Below are positions 8,009-16,711 of a stretch of 64,000 nucleotides of DNA, one piece after another; the first letter of the stretch is position 1; each line of letters begins with the position of its first letter. The DNA comes from Acholeplasmataceae bacterium UBA2284 (lineage in GTDB: Bacteria > Bacillota_I > Bacilli_A > Acholeplasmatales > Acholeplasmataceae). Made by a program: the position numbers and the translations under genes. The notes beneath the pieces were generated by a model, which saw nothing but the letters and a program-made list of their open reading frames with translations, made no database searches and was not told the DNA's origin. The stretch is from contig DDWO01000001.1 in assembly GCA_002345705.1 (NCBI GenBank), positions 1 to 64,000 on the forward strand, read 5' to 3'.

Positions 8009-8647
8009 CTAATTCTCATGTTCGTCTAATAATAGTTCTGATAATTCGTCAACAGAATCAACTATATAATTTGGATTCGATTTTTCCAGTATGCTTTTTG
8101 TTTCGAAACCCCATGTAACCGCAATAACTTCTAAGGATATAGCTTTGCAAGCTAACACATCCCGGACTTCATCGCCAATGTAAATGGCATCACTTGGTTT
8201 ATATCCATTTCGCTTTAGTATTTTACTTAGTTTGCGCTTTTTTCCTTTCATCGACGCTTTAGCCTCAATGAAGGAAAATATGCTAATGTCATTGTTGGAA
8301 AGAAACTTATTAATGTTTGATGAACTATTTGATGACACTATTGCCAACTTGATATTCTTATCATTCAACAAAGTAATAAGCTCCTTTATTCCTGGAACTA
8401 ATTTGCTTTCATCGACAAACTCGGAAGCTATTTCTCGTGATTCTTTATACATTTTAGGTATCTTATGTACCGGAATTCCTAACTCAAATAATCGTTTTAA
8501 TTTGGGATTTGACTTTAATTTCCGGATTTCTTCTTTTGATAGTTGTTTTAAATTATATCGTTCAGAGATTCGTTGATAAATTATTTCAGACTGATTAATG
8601 TTATTACTTAATGTCCCATCTAAATCAAAAATTATCACTTTTTTCAT
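8009..8647 (-). CDS. HAD-superfamily phosphatase
   Basis: A 212-residue HAD hydrolase of the phosphoglycolate-phosphatase-like group. Motif I is FDLDGTLS with D8 as nucleophile and D10 as acid. Motif II is the VSSNSS stretch near residue 104. Motif III is a lysine in the KGKKRKLSK region, and motif IV is YIGDEVRDV near residue 158. A helical cap occupies about 15-80. The substrate is unknown. The gene sits between an ABC permease gene and degV, all leftward with gaps of about 40 bases, so it is probably co-transcribed. Confidence 0.85.
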   Translation of the reverse strand: MKKVIIFDLDGTLSNNINQSEIIYQRISERYNLKQLSKEEIRKLKSNPKLKRLFELGIPVHKIPKMYKESREIASEFVDESKLVPGIKELITLLNDKNIKLAIVSSNSSSNINKFLSNNDISIFSFIEAKASMKGKKRKLSKILKRNGYKPSDAIYIGDEVRDVLACKAISLEVIAVTWGFETKSILEKSNPNYIVDSVDELSELLLDEHEN

Positions 8648-8689
8648 TTTTTTCTTCTTCCTTTAGTAGAATAGGTAACTCAGTGAAAT

Positions 8690-9577
8690 TTATACAGGAA
8701 TATCCTTTTTAGTAAACCAAATAGATCCAATCACAAAACATGTGATTGAGATGGTAATTAGGACAGCAAATTGTATTAAATAGGTTGTCGAGCCGTTTAA
8801 AATTGACGATGTGTTAAAGAGTGATATCATGGTAATATTATTAAAGAATGCCATTGGTTCAATACCAATTCCCATATTCATAAAAAGATCTGAACCAAAT
8901 AAACCTAGAATCTTTGAGATAAAAAACACTAGAGCTAGCCCTCCGCCTAAAGAAAGAGAATATTTGGTATAATTAAATATCGCAGAAAACATAAATGTAA
9001 TAGATCCCATAGCAATTGCAAATAATAACAAACCTAAATTGAGCAATAAAACTTTATCAATGGCTAATGAATTGTCAATGGTTAGCGCAAGAACAACATC
9101 AAAGATTGCAGTGATGAAAAACATGATTACCAGGGATAGAACAAAAAAGAACATTTGCGTAAAAGCAATTTTTGAGCGCTTAATTGAAGTGGATAATATA
9201 AAAGCCATGGATCCTCTATCAATTTGGCTAGCAAACAATTTATTGCCAACAACGACAGTATAAACAAGTGGTAGCAAAACAGCCACAACTGGATAAAAAA
9301 TACTGCTGATTAGTACATTTGAATCCATGGATGCAATTCCTGTTAGAATATCTGGATTAATGCCGATTGATGTAAAGAGCCCTTCAAGAGTTAATCCTGC
9401 TGCTTGTAATGCCATGATGTAAGGGACTAGTACATTAGGGTCTGCGTTTCCCGAAACCGTTATTGATCCCATTGCAAACTTAATAACTACATAAAGTAAG
9501 TTCACAGTAAGTGTTGTTGCCATCCAAAGGCCCCAATTTGATTTTATTGATTGTTTTAGTAGTGGTAGACTAATCAT
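8690..9577 (-). CDS. ABC-2 type transporter permease
   Basis: A 295-residue membrane protein with about six hydrophobic helices, consistent with ABC-2 permeases. The ATG at 9577 follows AGGAGATCAAA and overlaps the end of the upstream ATPase gene by 8 bases; an upstream in-frame ATG at 9592 sits before that site and is less likely. It is the only permease next to two ATPase genes of the same family, so it may form a homodimer with an ATPase heterodimer, or with either ATPase alone. Substrate unknown: antibiotic, lipid or peptide export are usual roles for this type. Confidence 0.85.
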   Translation of the reverse strand: MISLPLLKQSIKSNWGLWMATTLTVNLLYVVIKFAMGSITVSGNADPNVLVPYIMALQAAGLTLEGLFTSIGINPDILTGIASMDSNVLISSIFYPVVAVLLPLVYTVVVGNKLFASQIDRGSMAFILSTSIKRSKIAFTQMFFFVLSLVIMFFITAIFDVVLALTIDNSLAIDKVLLLNLGLLLFAIAMGSITFMFSAIFNYTKYSLSLGGGLALVFFISKILGLFGSDLFMNMGIGIEPMAFFNNITMISLFNTSSILNGSTTYLIQFAVLITISITCFVIGSIWFTKKDIPV

Positions 9578-10472
9578 TTTTGATCTCCTCATTTATCTTT
9601 TCTAAAAAATATTTTTCGAGCGTATATTTAATCTCATTGATGTATTTTACGTCATATTCAGATAAGTTTTCCATAAACACATTAATTTGCTGATCCATGA
9701 CATCGACAGTTGCTTGTAAATATTCATCCTTTTTTGAAACTAAATTAAAATTATCTTTAATAAATTTATGATAATCTGCTCCAGTTTCAAATCCTATCTT
9801 ATATGTTTTTACTTCATTATGACGAATTTTTTTCATGTCAACGATATCTATAATTTTTCCGTTATGCAAAAGAGCTACACGGTCGCACGTCTTTTCAACC
9901 TCTTCAAAAACATGGCTACTCATAAATATGGTCGCACCTCTTTGTTTTGATTCAATTAATATATCAACAAATATTTCCCTCATGAGAGGGTCTAGTCCAG
10001 TAGATGGTTCATCCAATATCAATATATCTGGCTTAGCCATAAAACCAGCTACAATTGCTGTTTTTTGTTTCATGCCTTTACTCATACGTTTTAGATTTGC
10101 AGATGTATCTAATCCCAATTTCTCGATCAAATAGTTGGCATAGTCCATGTTTTTTAAATCAATCATTTCCGCTTGACTTTTAATAAATGCATTGCCATCA
10201 CCAATATCAGGGAACGATATTTCACCAGGAATATATCCAATATGCCTCATTAACTGCGTTGTATTATAACTCACCTCTTGATCCAAAATTCTAACACTCC
10301 CATGGTCAGGTCTTATGAAACCCATCATATTTCTAATCGTTGTTGTTTTTCCGCTCCCGTTTGTGCCAACGAAGCCAAATATTTCACCTTTACTCACCTT
10401 AAGATTGATATCAAAAATACCTCTTTTTGAACCATAATCTTTGGTCAAATTAATAATTTCTATTATATTCAT
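9570..10472 (-). CDS. ABC transporter ATP-binding protein (second)
   Basis: A 300-residue ATPase of the CcmA/BcrA/DrrA type. Walker A is GTNGSGKTTT, the signature region is KRMSKGMKQKTAIVAGF (a shortened SKGMKQK variant), Walker B is ILILDEPSTGLDP, and the H-loop is MSSHVFEEVE. A C-terminal extension of about 80 residues follows, as in drug-export ATPases. The start overlaps the preceding ATPase gene by four bases (ATGA). It should energise the permease at 8690-9577. Confidence 0.92.
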   Translation of the reverse strand: MNIIEIINLTKDYGSKRGIFDINLKVSKGEIFGFVGTNGSGKTTTIRNMMGFIRPDHGSVRILDQEVSYNTTQLMRHIGYIPGEISFPDIGDGNAFIKSQAEMIDLKNMDYANYLIEKLGLDTSANLKRMSKGMKQKTAIVAGFMAKPDILILDEPSTGLDPLMREIFVDILIESKQRGATIFMSSHVFEEVEKTCDRVALLHNGKIIDIVDMKKIRHNEVKTYKIGFETGADYHKFIKDNFNLVSKKDEYLQATVDVMDQQINVFMENLSEYDVKYINEIKYTLEKYFLEKINEEIKND

Positions 10473-11368
10473 AATGATTGTTCAACCTCTTTATCTTTAT
10501 AATAACTCAGAAAATAGTCTTCAAGCGTAAATTTGGATTCAGAGAAATATTTGATTTCGTATTTTGATAAGTTCTTTACTAATTGATTGATCTCTTTATC
10601 ATTGATTGCGATTCTCATTTTTCGTTTATCCTTATTACTGTAGACTATATTTACTCCTGTATTCAAAAATGTTTCGTAACCTTCATCTTTTAAAAATTCA
10701 ATCTTGTAGATTTTATTTTCATTATTTCTAATTTCATCTGCATCGATTGTAGCAACAATTTTTCCTTCTTTGATAATTGATAATCGATCGCAACTGGCAT
10801 CTACTTCTTGAAATATATGTGTTGACAGAAGAATTGTTTTACCTCTTTTTTTCTCAGACTTAATTAATTCGATAAACTTGTTTTGCATGATCGGATCTAA
10901 ACCACTTGTGGGTTCATCTAGAATTAAAATGCTTGGATCAGACATAAACGCTGCTATGATAGCTAATTTTCTTTTGTCACCAATTGACATTTTTCTCATA
11001 GATTGATTAGGCTCAAATTGAAATAAATCAAGAAGATACTTTATTCTTGATTCATCTGCATGCTTCATTTTTTTCATCATTTCGATAAATTCTATTCCGC
11101 TTAATCCTTCTGGTAAAGCAACTTCCCCCGGAACATATCCAACATCCTTTAAAATATCGGAGTAGTCATACCAACAATTCTTATTGTTAATTGTGACAGC
11201 GCCTTTATCCGGTTGAGAAAAACCCATGAGTGCTCTTAAAGTAGTTGTTTTTCCTGCTCCGTTCGGGCCAAGAAAACCATATACTTCACCTTTTTTAACT
11301 TCAAACGATATATCGAAAACACCTCTATTGAACCCAAAATCTTTTGTAAGATTTTTTACTTCTATCAT
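10469..11368 (-). CDS. ABC transporter ATP-binding protein (first)
   Basis: A 299-residue paralogue of the next ATPase and first gene of a leftward operon of at least six genes. Walker A is GPNGAGKTTT, the signature region is MSIGDKRKLAIIAAF, Walker B is ILILDEPTSGLDP, and the H-loop is LSTHIFQEVD. The C-terminal 80 residues parallel those of its neighbour. AGGAGAATATACAA precedes the ATG and a good promoter lies 67 bases upstream. Two separate ATPases with one permease suggest an ATPase heterodimer; this is an inference. Confidence 0.92.
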   Translation of the reverse strand: MIEVKNLTKDFGFNRGVFDISFEVKKGEVYGFLGPNGAGKTTTLRALMGFSQPDKGAVTINNKNCWYDYSDILKDVGYVPGEVALPEGLSGIEFIEMMKKMKHADESRIKYLLDLFQFEPNQSMRKMSIGDKRKLAIIAAFMSDPSILILDEPTSGLDPIMQNKFIELIKSEKKRGKTILLSTHIFQEVDASCDRLSIIKEGKIVATIDADEIRNNENKIYKIEFLKDEGYETFLNTGVNIVYSNKDKRKMRIAINDKEINQLVKNLSKYEIKYFSESKFTLEDYFLSYYKDKEVEQSL

Positions 11369-11434
11369 TTGTATATTCTCCTGTTATCCTATTTTTGTTT
11401 GAAATTCATTGTTATAACTAAAACTTTCAAAACT

Positions 11435-11463
11435 ATTATATCATCAAGATGTTAGATTTGCAA
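11435..11463 (-). promoter_or_regulatory. Promoter of the ABC-HAD-DegV-TetR operon
   Basis: On the minus strand: TTGCAA (11463-11458), 17 bases, TATAAT (11440-11435). It reads toward the ATPase gene at 11368. A tandem 9-base repeat abuts its upstream edge. Confidence 0.65.
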
Positions 11464-11486
11464 CACTTGTAACTTTTGTAACTTTT
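11460..11486. repeat. Tandem 9-base repeat at operon promoter
   Basis: GTAACTTTT occurs twice in tandem at 11469-11477 and 11478-11486, with a looser third unit GCAACACTT at 11460-11468 overlapping the -35 element. It could be an operator for the TetR protein encoded in the operon, although TetR sites are usually inverted repeats. Confidence 0.4.
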
Positions 11487-11532
11487 AGTTGGGTAATTTT
11501 GATGTATTAACTTAATTTTCAACTGATTCTTT

Positions 11533-11582
11533 TCATAACGAAAAGAGCAATTAAGATTGTCAATTATAAGGTAGTTATTATC
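11533..11582 (+). pseudogene. Decayed 3' end of a serine recombinase gene
   Basis: These bases match the last 17 codons of the recombinase ending at 4223 (TCATAACGAAAAG, AATTATAAGGTAGTTATTATC, given here in pieces), but one extra base breaks the frame and nothing upstream is homologous. It is a remnant, not a gene. The 425 bases from 11369 to 11793 hold only this remnant, the ABC operon promoter, the tandem repeat and the rlmD terminator. Confidence 0.7.
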
Positions 11583-11691
11583 TAATTTTTTAACGAAATA
11601 TGTTGCGTAAGACAACCATTCGGACAAAAAAGGCCATTTTTCATCAAAAAATATGTTCCCACAATAGACGAAATTTGCATACATAGACAAA

Positions 11692-11731
11692 AAAAGCCAT
11701 CGGATACCTATGAAGGTCATCTGATGGCTGA
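11692..11731 (-). terminator. Terminator downstream of rlmD
   Basis: AGCCATC (11695-11701) pairs with GATGGCT (11723-11729); the minus strand then runs into TTTTT. It ends leftward transcription from the methyltransferase gene. Confidence 0.7.
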
Positions 11732-11793
11732 TTTTTATTAATTTGGGTTGAAAATTGAGTGTTGTCAAGTATGTGTCAAGTATATAACAAGTA

Positions 11794-13089
11794 CTATTTT
11801 AATGAAAGCAACGTGATAGACTCTACATGAACAGTTTGAGAAAACATGTCAACTGGTTGACAAACTTTAACCTCATACTTCTCACTGATTATTTTGATAT
11901 CTCTAATCTGAGTTATTGGTTCACAGGATATATAAACTATTTTCTTAGGTAACAATCTCAATACCGATTTCAAGAAATTCTCTGATGCTCCATCTCTTGT
12001 TGGATCCATAATTAAAACATCAATCTTATCCTTATAATTCTCTAGATATTTAGATACATCTTCATTAAAGAACTGAACGTTTTCAATTTGATTTAACTTC
12101 TTATTAAATAATGCATCCTGATGACTCGTTTTATTGGTTTCTACAGCAATGACTTTCTTCGCGTATTTCGCTGCTAAAAGTGAAATCGTTCCAATTCCAG
12201 AATATGCATCGAGTACTGTATCTGTCTTTTTAATATCTGAAAGTTCTAACGCCTTTTTATACATCTTGATCATTTGACTCGGATTGACCTGATAAAAAGA
12301 TTTCGACGATAATCTAAACTTAATTCCATCGATTTCGTCAGTAATATATCCTGAACCAAATAAAATCTTTTCCTCGTCAAGAAGTACCAATGCAGTTTTT
12401 CTGTGATGAATATTTTGAATAACTGTAACTACCTTTGGATGAAGCTTGATAATATCCTGAGCCATCTTTTTAGCATTTGGAAGTAGGTTACCATTGGTGA
12501 CAAATACCAAAAGTATTTCATCTTTTGCATAGGATTTACGGATTAAAATATGCTTAATAATACCAGTTTCTTTATCGATATCATAGGCTGTCATCTTATA
12601 CTTATTTAAAACAATCTCTACAGTCTTAAGCACTTCGTTGCCATCTAAATCTTGAATGTGGCAGCTAGTATATGGAATCACTTTTTTAGTTCCTTCTTGA
12701 TATAATCCAAGCTTAACTTTATTTTTCTCAGTTGTAGCGGAAGCTACAATCTTATGACGATAATTTAAGGGACGATCATTTTTGATAATGGGCAGAAACT
12801 CAGCAAACACATTTCCCTTGAAATATGCAGTTTTTACATAGGATTCCTTCATTCTAAGCTGTTCATCATATTTAACATGTAGAAAGTCACATCCACCACA
12901 TTCGTAAAAAATCGGACAGATTACTCTTGCGCGATTTGGTGATGACTCTAAAATATCAGATTCTAGAATTGTCTTATTCTTCCTATTGTAGAATTCTGCT
13001 CTTTCACCAGGAAGCATATATCTGACCTTAAAATTGTTTTCACAAACAGATTCGGTCATTTCATTTATTTTTATACATTTAATTTCCAT
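11794..13089 (-). CDS. rlmD: 23S rRNA (uracil-5-)-methyltransferase, RlmD/RumA type
   Basis: A 431-residue S-adenosylmethionine-dependent RNA m5U methyltransferase. The start is ATG 13089 after GTGAGG; the in-frame GTG at 13101 is part of that site. A short TRAM-like N-terminus is followed by the iron-sulfur cysteines CPIFYECGGC and a fourth in YTSCHIQD. The methyltransferase domain shows SFYQVNPSQM, the SAM-binding loop DAYSGIGTISLLAAK, the DPTRDGA motif and the catalytic cysteine in ISCEP. Whether it modifies U1939 or U747 (RlmCD) cannot be told. The 3' end of this gene lies beside recombinase remnants; rRNA methyltransferase genes of this family are known insertion hot spots for serine-recombinase elements in Firmicutes. 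Confidence 0.92.
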   Translation of the reverse strand: MEIKCIKINEMTESVCENNFKVRYMLPGERAEFYNRKNKTILESDILESSPNRARVICPIFYECGGCDFLHVKYDEQLRMKESYVKTAYFKGNVFAEFLPIIKNDRPLNYRHKIVASATTEKNKVKLGLYQEGTKKVIPYTSCHIQDLDGNEVLKTVEIVLNKYKMTAYDIDKETGIIKHILIRKSYAKDEILLVFVTNGNLLPNAKKMAQDIIKLHPKVVTVIQNIHHRKTALVLLDEEKILFGSGYITDEIDGIKFRLSSKSFYQVNPSQMIKMYKKALELSDIKKTDTVLDAYSGIGTISLLAAKYAKKVIAVETNKTSHQDALFNKKLNQIENVQFFNEDVSKYLENYKDKIDVLIMDPTRDGASENFLKSVLRLLPKKIVYISCEPITQIRDIKIISEKYEVKVCQPVDMFSQTVHVESITLLSLK

Positions 13090-13121
13090 AATTAACCTCA
13101 CGCTTCAATTATAACATCAAT

Positions 13122-13144
13122 AAGAAAAAAAGGGCTAAGCCCTT
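13122..13144 (-). terminator. Terminator downstream of the zinc-ribbon acyltransferase gene
   Basis: AAGGGC-taa-GCCCTT preceded by a run of A on the plus strand, so the minus strand has stem then T-run. It overlaps the stop codon region of the gene at 13144-14391. Confidence 0.75.
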
Positions 13145-14391
13145 TATGGATTTGATGTTTTTAGCTTCTCTTTTTCAATCTTGTATAATTCTTCTACTGC
13201 AAAATGAAGTTTGGTAACACAGTCATTTTTTGTCAGCGGATAAATATAATAGGTATCATTAATTGTTGATAAATCGATACAATCTCCCTTTTTAAGGTAG
13301 TCATACTCGATATGAAGTGAATACATGGATAGTGGTGGCTTTTCTAAAACAAGCTTTTCTCCTAATTCATCACCCTCAAGTCTAAATCCATTTAAATCAT
13401 GAATTAGTTTACCCTTTCCAAGTGGAATATATCCATCTGCGTTTGGTAGTGACTCAATATTAACTTCATCCTCAAAGTAATAGGTTTTATCCAGTATTTC
13501 TTTTCTAACATGCTCTCTTTCAAATTCATACCAATCAGGAATATGTGGAAATTCTGTTACTCCATCGATTGCTTTTAGCTCTCCATAAACATCCATTTCA
13601 TAGGTTTTACCACAGTGTTTACAGTATATTCGGTTTGATTCAGAACCCATTTGATGCTCTGTTAAACAGTTTGGACACTTATATAAAACCTTATGTATAT
13701 TTTTTGCTCTTTCTTTGAAATCAATTTTAATCTTATTATCCTTTTGCCATTGATATTCATCATAAACAAAAGCTTTATTTACTCTTTCATTAATCTCATC
13801 AACACTTAAGATTTCGATTTCATCTTTTGTGATGATTTGAGTCATGTCTGCAGCGAGTGGAACATATCTCATCTTTAAATTCCAAGCTGGCTGAGTAAGA
13901 AAGTTTCCATGCATATTGAGCATCACGACAGGATGCTTTAATACCTTAATCATTTTACCTAAGGAATCTGGTAAAATCGCATTTGTACCAATTAAAGAAT
14001 ATCTCGCTTCTGGATAGATTGCTACTATATTTTTTAATGTTTCTAGGCTATATTTGATTTGTTTAAATAATTTCGTGTCATTGGTGAACTTTCTTTTGCA
14101 TATAGCTCCAACGTTACGTAGTAACCACTCTCTTTCAATAAATCCATCGATTGCTACAATATAGTTAGCTCTTCTTGGAAATATTGCAGCAGTCGTAACC
14201 TTGAAATCGATAAACGCATGATGTGTAGCAAGCAATATATAAGGAGGCTTTAGCCCCTTCATACCAACCTTGTTGATCTTAAGCTTACGGTACCAAACGG
14301 TTGGAAAGCTTAAAAGATATGCTAAAGGAGTAAGAAAGAATCTTTCTTTTACTGGCTTTTTATCTAAGTCAAAGCGTTTAATTTGATCCAT
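13144..14391 (-). CDS. PlsC-like acyltransferase with C-terminal zinc ribbon (paralogue 1)
   Basis: A 415-residue protein. Residues about 45-210 are a lysophospholipid acyltransferase domain with the H-x4-D motif (H57-D62 in THHAFIDF) and a YPEARYS block replacing FPEGTRS near 126-132. Residues 239-260 form a zinc ribbon, CPNC-x14-CKHC. About 150 residues of unassigned C-terminal domain follow. The family transfers acyl groups to lysophosphatidic acid; the attached zinc ribbon is not part of standard PlsC (about 240 residues). A paralogue of the same design is at 17839-18987. An extended -10 (TGCTATAAT) lies about 40 bases upstream, so it seems to have its own promoter. The acyl acceptor cannot be assigned. 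Confidence 0.85.
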   Translation of the reverse strand: MDQIKRFDLDKKPVKERFFLTPLAYLLSFPTVWYRKLKINKVGMKGLKPPYILLATHHAFIDFKVTTAAIFPRRANYIVAIDGFIEREWLLRNVGAICKRKFTNDTKLFKQIKYSLETLKNIVAIYPEARYSLIGTNAILPDSLGKMIKVLKHPVVMLNMHGNFLTQPAWNLKMRYVPLAADMTQIITKDEIEILSVDEINERVNKAFVYDEYQWQKDNKIKIDFKERAKNIHKVLYKCPNCLTEHQMGSESNRIYCKHCGKTYEMDVYGELKAIDGVTEFPHIPDWYEFEREHVRKEILDKTYYFEDEVNIESLPNADGYIPLGKGKLIHDLNGFRLEGDELGEKLVLEKPPLSMYSLHIEYDYLKKGDCIDLSTINDTYYIYPLTKNDCVTKLHFAVEELYKIEKEKLKTSNP

Positions 14392-14428
14392 TGATTTTTA
14401 TACCCCTTCATTTTATTCATATAGGTTA

Positions 14429-14434
14429 ATTATA
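14429..14434 (-). promoter_or_regulatory. Extended -10 for the acyltransferase gene
   Basis: The minus strand reads TGCTATAAT ending at 14429. A weak TTAGAA lies 17 bases upstream. It is placed about 40 bases before the ATG at 14391. Confidence 0.5.
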
Positions 14435-14473
14435 GCATGTTAATTAATGATTTCTAAATCCTAATTATTCATG

Positions 14474-15367
14474 TTATTCAACATAAACAACTTTATTTTT
14501 TCCTTCATTTTTTGCAGAATACATTGCTAAATCTGCACGATGTATTGCATCCATATGCTTTTCCTTTTTACGCATTAAAGTAGCTCCAATAGATACAGAT
14601 AACTCAAACTTGTAGTTTTGTGTTCTTGGTCTACTTTGTGAAATTAAAACACGTAGGAATTCTGAGGTTTCAAGAAGACTTTCTCTAGTAGCATTATGAA
14701 TAAAGACGACAAGCTCTTCTCCACCAAATCGAATCGCTAAATCCTTAGCAGCGATATTCGATTTTATTGTCTTTGCGACCGATGCAAGCACGTCATCACC
14801 AAATAGGTGACCAAATTTATCATTAATATCCTTGAAGTTATCAATATCTAAAAACAATACGCCATAGCTTTTCGTTTTTTGTTTGTTAATAATTTCAGAT
14901 ACTTCATCCATCAAAAATGATTTATTAAATAAACCAGTTAGTCTATCAATTAATAAAAGCTTATTTTTAATTGAAATTTCTTCCTGCATCAAGTTCTTTT
15001 GGGTTTCATCGGTAAATACTTCAATTGCTCCAACTACTTCTCCATCCTCGATGTATGGAATGGCTCTGACATGTACTTTAATGCGATGACCAAGCTTATG
15101 ATGTAGGTAAACCATATGATCCTTGACTTTATTTTCTGATATTGCTTCCACTAAAGGACAACCTGAAGAACATAGGTTTTTACCGTAGGAATCGACGTGA
15201 TTTAAAATATTGTCGTAGCAAAAAAAGCCTTGTGTTTCACCTTTGGTAAAGCCAGAAATATTGGAAGCTTCTGGATTAAAATATAGAATTTCACGTTTCT
15301 TATCCACTATATATACCGCTTCATGGAAGTTTTCAAAAATCAATTTCATCTGTTCAATATGCTTCAT
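14474..15367 (-). CDS. PAS-GGDEF diguanylate cyclase
   Basis: A 297-residue protein from ATG 15367 after TGAGG; an in-frame GTG at 15373 lies within that site. A PAS domain covers about 5-130, beginning HEAVYIVDKKREILYFN, and has the cysteine pattern FCYDNIL...NLCSSGCPL. A GGDEF domain covers about 135-297 with GGEEL at its active site and the metal site LDIDNFKDIND, so it should make cyclic di-GMP from two GTP. No membrane segment is present, so sensing is cytoplasmic. No RxxD product-inhibition site is obvious. A second GGDEF protein is at 55432-56364; no EAL or HD-GYP protein is in the window. Confidence 0.93.
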   Translation of the reverse strand: MKHIEQMKLIFENFHEAVYIVDKKREILYFNPEASNISGFTKGETQGFFCYDNILNHVDSYGKNLCSSGCPLVEAISENKVKDHMVYLHHKLGHRIKVHVRAIPYIEDGEVVGAIEVFTDETQKNLMQEEISIKNKLLLIDRLTGLFNKSFLMDEVSEIINKQKTKSYGVLFLDIDNFKDINDKFGHLFGDDVLASVAKTIKSNIAAKDLAIRFGGEELVVFIHNATRESLLETSEFLRVLISQSRPRTQNYKFELSVSIGATLMRKKEKHMDAIHRADLAMYSAKNEGKNKVVYVE

Positions 15368-15385
15368 AGCCACCTCATTAGAAAA

Positions 15386-15409
15386 AAAGGGTAATGGACC
15401 CTTTCATCT
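15386..15409 (-). terminator. Terminator upstream of the PAS-GGDEF gene
   Basis: AAAGGGT-aatgg-ACCCTTT with a preceding A-run on the plus strand. Read leftward it ends transcripts from tdh-kbl about 120 bases after the kbl stop, just before the ribosome binding site of the GGDEF gene. Attenuation of the GGDEF gene is an alternative reading. Confidence 0.65.
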
Positions 15410-15527
15410 ATGTTTGTTGATTATAGGCATAGAATTCATCAATCCATCCTTGTGTATAATCAAATATTAACATATATATTTCTTTTTTCATTCATTTTTA
15501 ATAATAAAAGTTTGGATATCAAAATAA

Positions 15528-16697
15528 TTAAAGAATATTCATTTCCTTTGCTGTTTGATAAATGATGGATACAGCTTCATCTAGCTGAGCTTTTGTATGC
15601 AAAGCTGAAACCATGCAGCGGATTCGTCCCATACCCTTTTGAACGGTAGGAAATACAATACCTGAGACATAAACACCACGGGTGAGTAATGCTTTAGAAA
15701 ACTGGATTGTCTTGGATTCTTCACCAATCATAATTGGTGTAATTGGCGTTTCACTATGTCCAATATCAAAGCCTAAAGCTTTTAGCTTACTCTTGAAATA
15801 ATTTGCATTATCCCATAGCTTATCTGTATATTCTGTGGATTCCTCTAGCATCTTGAATGCTTCGATGATTGCTGCTGCAGCACCTGGCATCATTGCTGTA
15901 GAAAATAGTAGTGGTCTACCGCGATGTAGTAGCCAATCTCTTGATGCCTTAGAGCCACATACATATCCGCCGACAACACCGATTGCCTTAGACAAAGTTC
16001 CGATAATAAAGTCAACTTGTCCATGTAAATTGAAATGATCGACAGTCCCTCTACCTGATTTACCTAAAACTCCAGAGCCATGTGCATCATCAACATAGGT
16101 CATAGCTTTATATTTTTTTGCTAATCTAACAATTTCAGGAAGCTTAGCAATATCACCATCCATGGAAAATACTCCATCAGTGATAATTAATACTTCTTTA
16201 TATTGATCTCTTTTTTCTTTTAGAATTGCTTCCAAGCCAACCATATCGGAATGCTTATAAACTGCTCTTGCAGCCTTAGATAAACGCACACCATCAATAA
16301 TCGATGCGTGATTGAGTTCATCAGAGATAATTAAATCCTTTTCATCAGTAATTGCTTGAATCACACCTGCATTGCATGCAAAACCTGATTGAAAAACAAC
16401 CGCAGCCTCTTCATGCTTGAAATTAGCAATCACTTGATCAAGGGTTTCATGGATATCCATATTACCTACTATTGTACGTACAGCTCCAGCACCAACACCA
16501 TATTTTTCGATGGCTTCGATTGCTGCTTTTTTAATTCTAGGATGACTAGCAAACCCTAAATAATTATTAGATGATAGGTTGATTACATCCTTGCCATTCA
16601 GCCTAATTATGGCTTCACAAGGACCTTCATTAACTGGTAGTACACGATAGACTCCCAATTCTTTAAGCTCATTAATCTTAGTATCTAGATGTGACAT
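15528..16697 (-). CDS. kbl: Glycine C-acetyltransferase (2-amino-3-ketobutyrate CoA ligase)
   Basis: A 389-residue PLP enzyme of the alpha-oxoamine synthase family. It cleaves 2-amino-3-ketobutyrate with CoA to glycine and acetyl-CoA. Visible are the [13 protein letters not shown]-terminal motif, the [10 protein letters not shown] motif and the PLP lysine in [13 protein letters not shown] (near residue 240). Length is standard. AAGGAGGATGTT precedes the ATG. It lies 14 bases downstream of tdh, giving the complete two-step threonine-to-glycine route. Related acyltransferases such as BioF are alternatives, but the tdh neighbour settles it. Confidence 0.95.
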   Translation of the reverse strand: MSHLDTKINELKELGVYRVLPVNEGPCEAIIRLNGKDVINLSSNNYLGFASHPRIKKAAIEAIEKYGVGAGAVRTIVGNMDIHETLDQVIANFKHEEAAVVFQSGFACNAGVIQAITDEKDLIISDELNHASIIDGVRLSKAARAVYKHSDMVGLEAILKEKRDQYKEVLIITDGVFSMDGDIAKLPEIVRLAKKYKAMTYVDDAHGSGVLGKSGRGTVDHFNLHGQVDFIIGTLSKAIGVVGGYVCGSKASRDWLLHRGRPLLFSTAMMPGAAAAIIEAFKMLEESTEYTDKLWDNANYFKSKLKALGFDIGHSETPITPIMIGEESKTIQFSKALLTRGVYVSGIVFPTVQKGMGRIRCMVSALHTKAQLDEAVSIIYQTAKEMNIL

Positions 16698-16711
16698 AAC
16701 ATCCTCCTTTT

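Larger units (their letters stand above)
11533..11731. repeat. Repeat copy B: recombinase 3' end plus terminator
   Basis: Direct-repeat partner of 4172-4307. It holds the recombinase remnant, AAATATGTTGCGTAAGAC (about 11596-11613), an extra stretch of about 70 bases, and a diverged copy of the terminator hairpin. The repeats bracket 7.2 kb of leftward genes. Confidence 0.8.

Noticed and set aside
7071..9263. Several plus-strand ORFs of 66-130 codons across the DegV, HAD and permease genes
   Set aside because: All lie opposite well-supported leftward genes with recognisable motifs and have no own start sites.
11436..11768. 110-codon minus-strand ORF across the recombinase remnant and rlmD terminator
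   Set aside because: It runs through a terminator hairpin, a promoter and decayed sequence, has no ribosome site and no protein-like composition.
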